A stretch of DNA of 5,607 nt, taken from contig JABDJZ010000363.1 of NCBI GenBank assembly GCA_013003255.1, positions 1 through 5,607 of the forward strand, given 5' to 3'. The stretch comes from Rhodothermales bacterium (GTDB lineage: Bacteria > Bacteroidota > Rhodothermia > Rhodothermales > UBA10348). Under the pieces are notes generated by a model, which saw nothing but the letters and a program-made list of their open reading frames with translations, searched no databases and was not told where the DNA came from. Of the stretch, positions 5,483 to 5,607 are shown piece by piece (position 1 is the first letter of the stretch; each line of letters begins with the position of its first letter). A program made the translations under genes and the position numbers.

Positions 5483-5607
5483 CCCGGCCGACGCGACACC
5501 GCCACGCTCAACCCGCATACCTCGGCAGCGCCTGCACCAAGTAGAGCCCGGGCCGCCGCATTGATCGTAGGCCCGGTCGTGACCACGTCATCGACCAAGA
5601 GCAGGCG
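5473..5607 (-). CDS. comF: ComF-family phosphoribosyltransferase, C-terminal fragment
   Basis: The minus strand is open from the window edge at 5607 to a TGA at 5473-5475, giving the last 44 residues of a protein whose start lies outside. The fragment begins with RLLLVDDVVTTGPT, the PRPP-binding signature of type I phosphoribosyltransferases (hydrophobic strand, Asp-Asp, then the Thr-Thr-Gly loop). It continues NAAARALLGAGAAEV, the helix that follows this loop. ComF proteins end about 30-40 residues after this motif, as here. ComF is linked to DNA uptake during natural competence in several bacteria, although its biochemical role is poorly defined. Other type I phosphoribosyltransferases are possible, but the short C-terminal tail and the xxxTTGxT form favour ComF. 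The gene is convergent with the ABC ATPase gene, leaving 70 bases between the stop codons. Confidence 0.8.
   Translation of the reverse strand, partial: RLLLVDDVVTTGPTINAAARALLGAGAAEVCGLSVAVSRRPGAP

Overview
The window is GC-rich and densely coding. It carries four complete protein genes and two fragments at the edges. The best guess for the source is a marine-type member of Rhodothermota (Rhodothermales) or a relative near Bacteroidota. Three things point that way: a secreted Asp-box beta-propeller ending in a T9SS/FlgD-like C-terminal domain, a CcmA-type ATPase of the kind seen in that group, and two genes that start without a visible Shine-Dalgarno sequence. This is inferred from protein character and composition. 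There is no rRNA or marker gene to settle it.

Layout from left to right. (1) Bases 2-73 hold the last codons of a plus-strand gene ending in a CxxCH haem-attachment-like motif. It overlaps by 11 bases (2) a plus-strand flavin-dependent halogenase/monooxygenase-like protein (63-1538). Only 19 bases separate that gene from the convergent (3) minus-strand 864-residue secreted Asp-box propeller protein (1558-4152). Upstream of it on the same strand lies (4) a small DUF4399 lipoprotein (4246-4647). A 116-base divergent intergenic region (4648-4763) separates this from (5) a plus-strand CcmA-like ABC ATPase (4764-5402). That gene converges on (6) the C-terminal end of a ComF-type phosphoribosyltransferase on the minus strand (5473-5607, running off the window).

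The genes form three functional groups rather than one evident system. The CxxCH fragment and the flavoprotein probably form a translationally coupled pair. The lipoprotein and the propeller are both exported, lie in tandem and may share a transcript. The ABC ATPase and ComF look like unrelated housekeeping-type genes, and no permease is visible for the ATPase. I found no tRNA, rRNA, CRISPR array, insertion sequence or attachment site.

The points most worth a second look are these. The halogenase-like enzyme keeps the putative catalytic lysine but has lost parts of two other halogenase signatures. It overlaps a gene ending in a haem-binding motif. The lone ABC ATPase appears to have non-canonical Q-loop and switch (H-loop) residues. 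I do not see convincing evidence of a wholly new system in these 5.6 kb.
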